Assembly: GCA_024734495.1 (NCBI GenBank)
Contig: JALMQS010000070.1
Span: forward strand, 13,903,295 to 13,967,294
From: Forficula auricularia
Taxonomy: Eukaryota > Arthropoda > Insecta > Dermaptera > Forficulidae
Reading direction: 5' to 3'
DNA length: 64,000 nt
The position numbers were made by a program, and so were the translations under genes. The notes under the pieces are model-generated. The model did not search any database and was not told the origin of the DNA. It worked only from the letters and a program-made list of their open reading frames with translations. This document shows, in pieces, positions 63,153 to 64,000 of the stretch (positions are counted from its first letter, which is position 1; every line of letters begins with the position of its first letter).

Positions 63153-63930
63153 TCGGGTTGTTTGGAAAGGTAATTTCGTTTTTTTTTGTGGAAATGAAAG
63201 ACAGTTTTCGTATAATAAACAAATACTTTATTAAATTATATATTGGCCGTTCTGGTCCACCACCTTTTGCCATCTTTCTGGTAGTAGCATAATTCCACGC
63301 TCATAAAATTTTTGGTCTTTGCTGGCAAAAAACTGATCGAGGTGGTTTTTGACCTCCTCATTTGAGGTGAAGGTTTTGCCGTCTAAAAAATTTTGGAGTG
63401 ACCGGAACAAATAATAATCCGATGGTGCCAGGTCTGGAGAATATGGTGGGTGTGGCATTGTATCCCATTCAAGCTGGAAAAGCTTTTGGCGAGTGACCAA
63501 ACTTGTGTGAGGTCTCGCGTTGACTTGGTGAAACACTACACCTTTCCTGTTGATTAGTTCTGGCCTTTTCTGTTGAAGTGCATCATTCAGTTTGTCCAGC
63601 TGATGACAGTAGACTTCCGAATTAATCGTTGTGTTATCCGGTAAAAGCTCAAAAAAAAAACGATTCCTTTAAAATCCCACCAAACAGACAGCATCACCTT
63701 TTTTGGTGAATATCGTCTTTGGAAATGGTTTGAGCCGGTTCATCTTTTTTGCTCCATGACCTCTTGCGTTTGACGTTGTTGTATACAACCCATTTTTCGT
63801 TTCCAGTGATGATGCGCTTCAAAAACGGATCATTTTCGTGACGTTTGAAAAGCGAATCGCAGACGTTAATGCGGCGACACAGATTTCTCTCCGATCGATA
63901 AATTAGGTTTTTAAATTTATCTCCCACGTG
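63153..63930 (-). mobile_element. Mariner element D, 5' half missing
   Basis: The terminal repeat at the left begins TCGGGTTGTTTGGAAAGGTA then ATTTCG, typical of the irritans-type group. The element stops abruptly at about 63930, inside the transposase N-terminal region. Confidence 0.8.
63231..63927 (-). pseudogene. Mariner transposase, truncated
   Basis: Minus strand: RRINVCDSLFKRHENDPFL, RIITGNEKWVVYNNVKRKRS (first Asp position is N: GNEKW for GDEKW), then FHQVNARPHTSLVTRQKL (second Asp is V), [19 protein letters not shown] (third Asp intact) and the end DQNGQYII-stop. At least one frameshift near 63660. Catalytically dead. Confidence 0.9.
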
Positions 63931-64000
63931 TGTTTGTTTGTTTTAGCTGAAGAAGGGGTGGTTGGTTTGTGGGGGCTGATGAGTACTTTGGTCAACTCTT

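Overview
This is a eukaryotic, AT-rich, intron-rich window, almost certainly from an insect. Three nuclear housekeeping genes can be read exon by exon. They are cytochrome c oxidase subunit 4 (COX4, minus strand, 18342-20702), exportin-2/CSE1L (minus strand, 18 exons, 22591-45347, 973 aa) and proteasome subunit beta-5 (PSMB5, plus strand, 5 exons, 48058-57631, 279 aa). A fourth, poorly resolved minus-strand gene with SFI1-like repeats occupies about 3.6-15.3 kb. Exons are small. Introns are either about 50-70 bases or several kilobases long and packed with transposable elements.

Layout. 1-3.6 kb: non-LTR and hAT debris. 3.6-15.3 kb: SFI1-like exons, with introns holding Penelope-like, mariner, foldback and non-LTR insertions. 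15.3-18.2 kb: non-LTR fragment, Penelope-type foldback and a GC-rich inverted pair. 18.3-20.7 kb: COX4, with a Tc1-type MITE in intron 1. 20.7-22.6 kb: Helitron-like repeat with a SINE. 22.6-45.3 kb: exportin-2, whose large introns carry hAT, Jockey, mariner, Tc1, Helitron and foldback elements. 45.3-48.06 kb: divergent exportin-2/PSMB5 intergenic region with a SINE and a tandem foldback array. 48.06-57.6 kb: PSMB5, with a 7.5 kb intron 2 full of repeats. 57.7-64 kb: repeats, including a long inverted repeat with an internal minisatellite and a mariner fragment at the right edge.

The most interesting theme is a dispersed set of hammerhead-ribozyme-like motifs (CTGANGA, hairpin, GAAA, short self-complementary stem III, closing stem I) at about a dozen loci, most of them in foldback elements. 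One lies about 190 bases downstream of a decayed GIY-YIG-type Penelope endonuclease reading frame, which ties the family to Penelope-like retroelements. Every copy with an intact core has one extra base between the core and stem II. One locus, about 145 bases upstream of the PSMB5 start codon, has expanded into eight 66-base tandem copies whose cores are degenerate.

All assignments come from reading the sequence and recalling protein families. No database search was run. Superfamily names for repeats are provisional.
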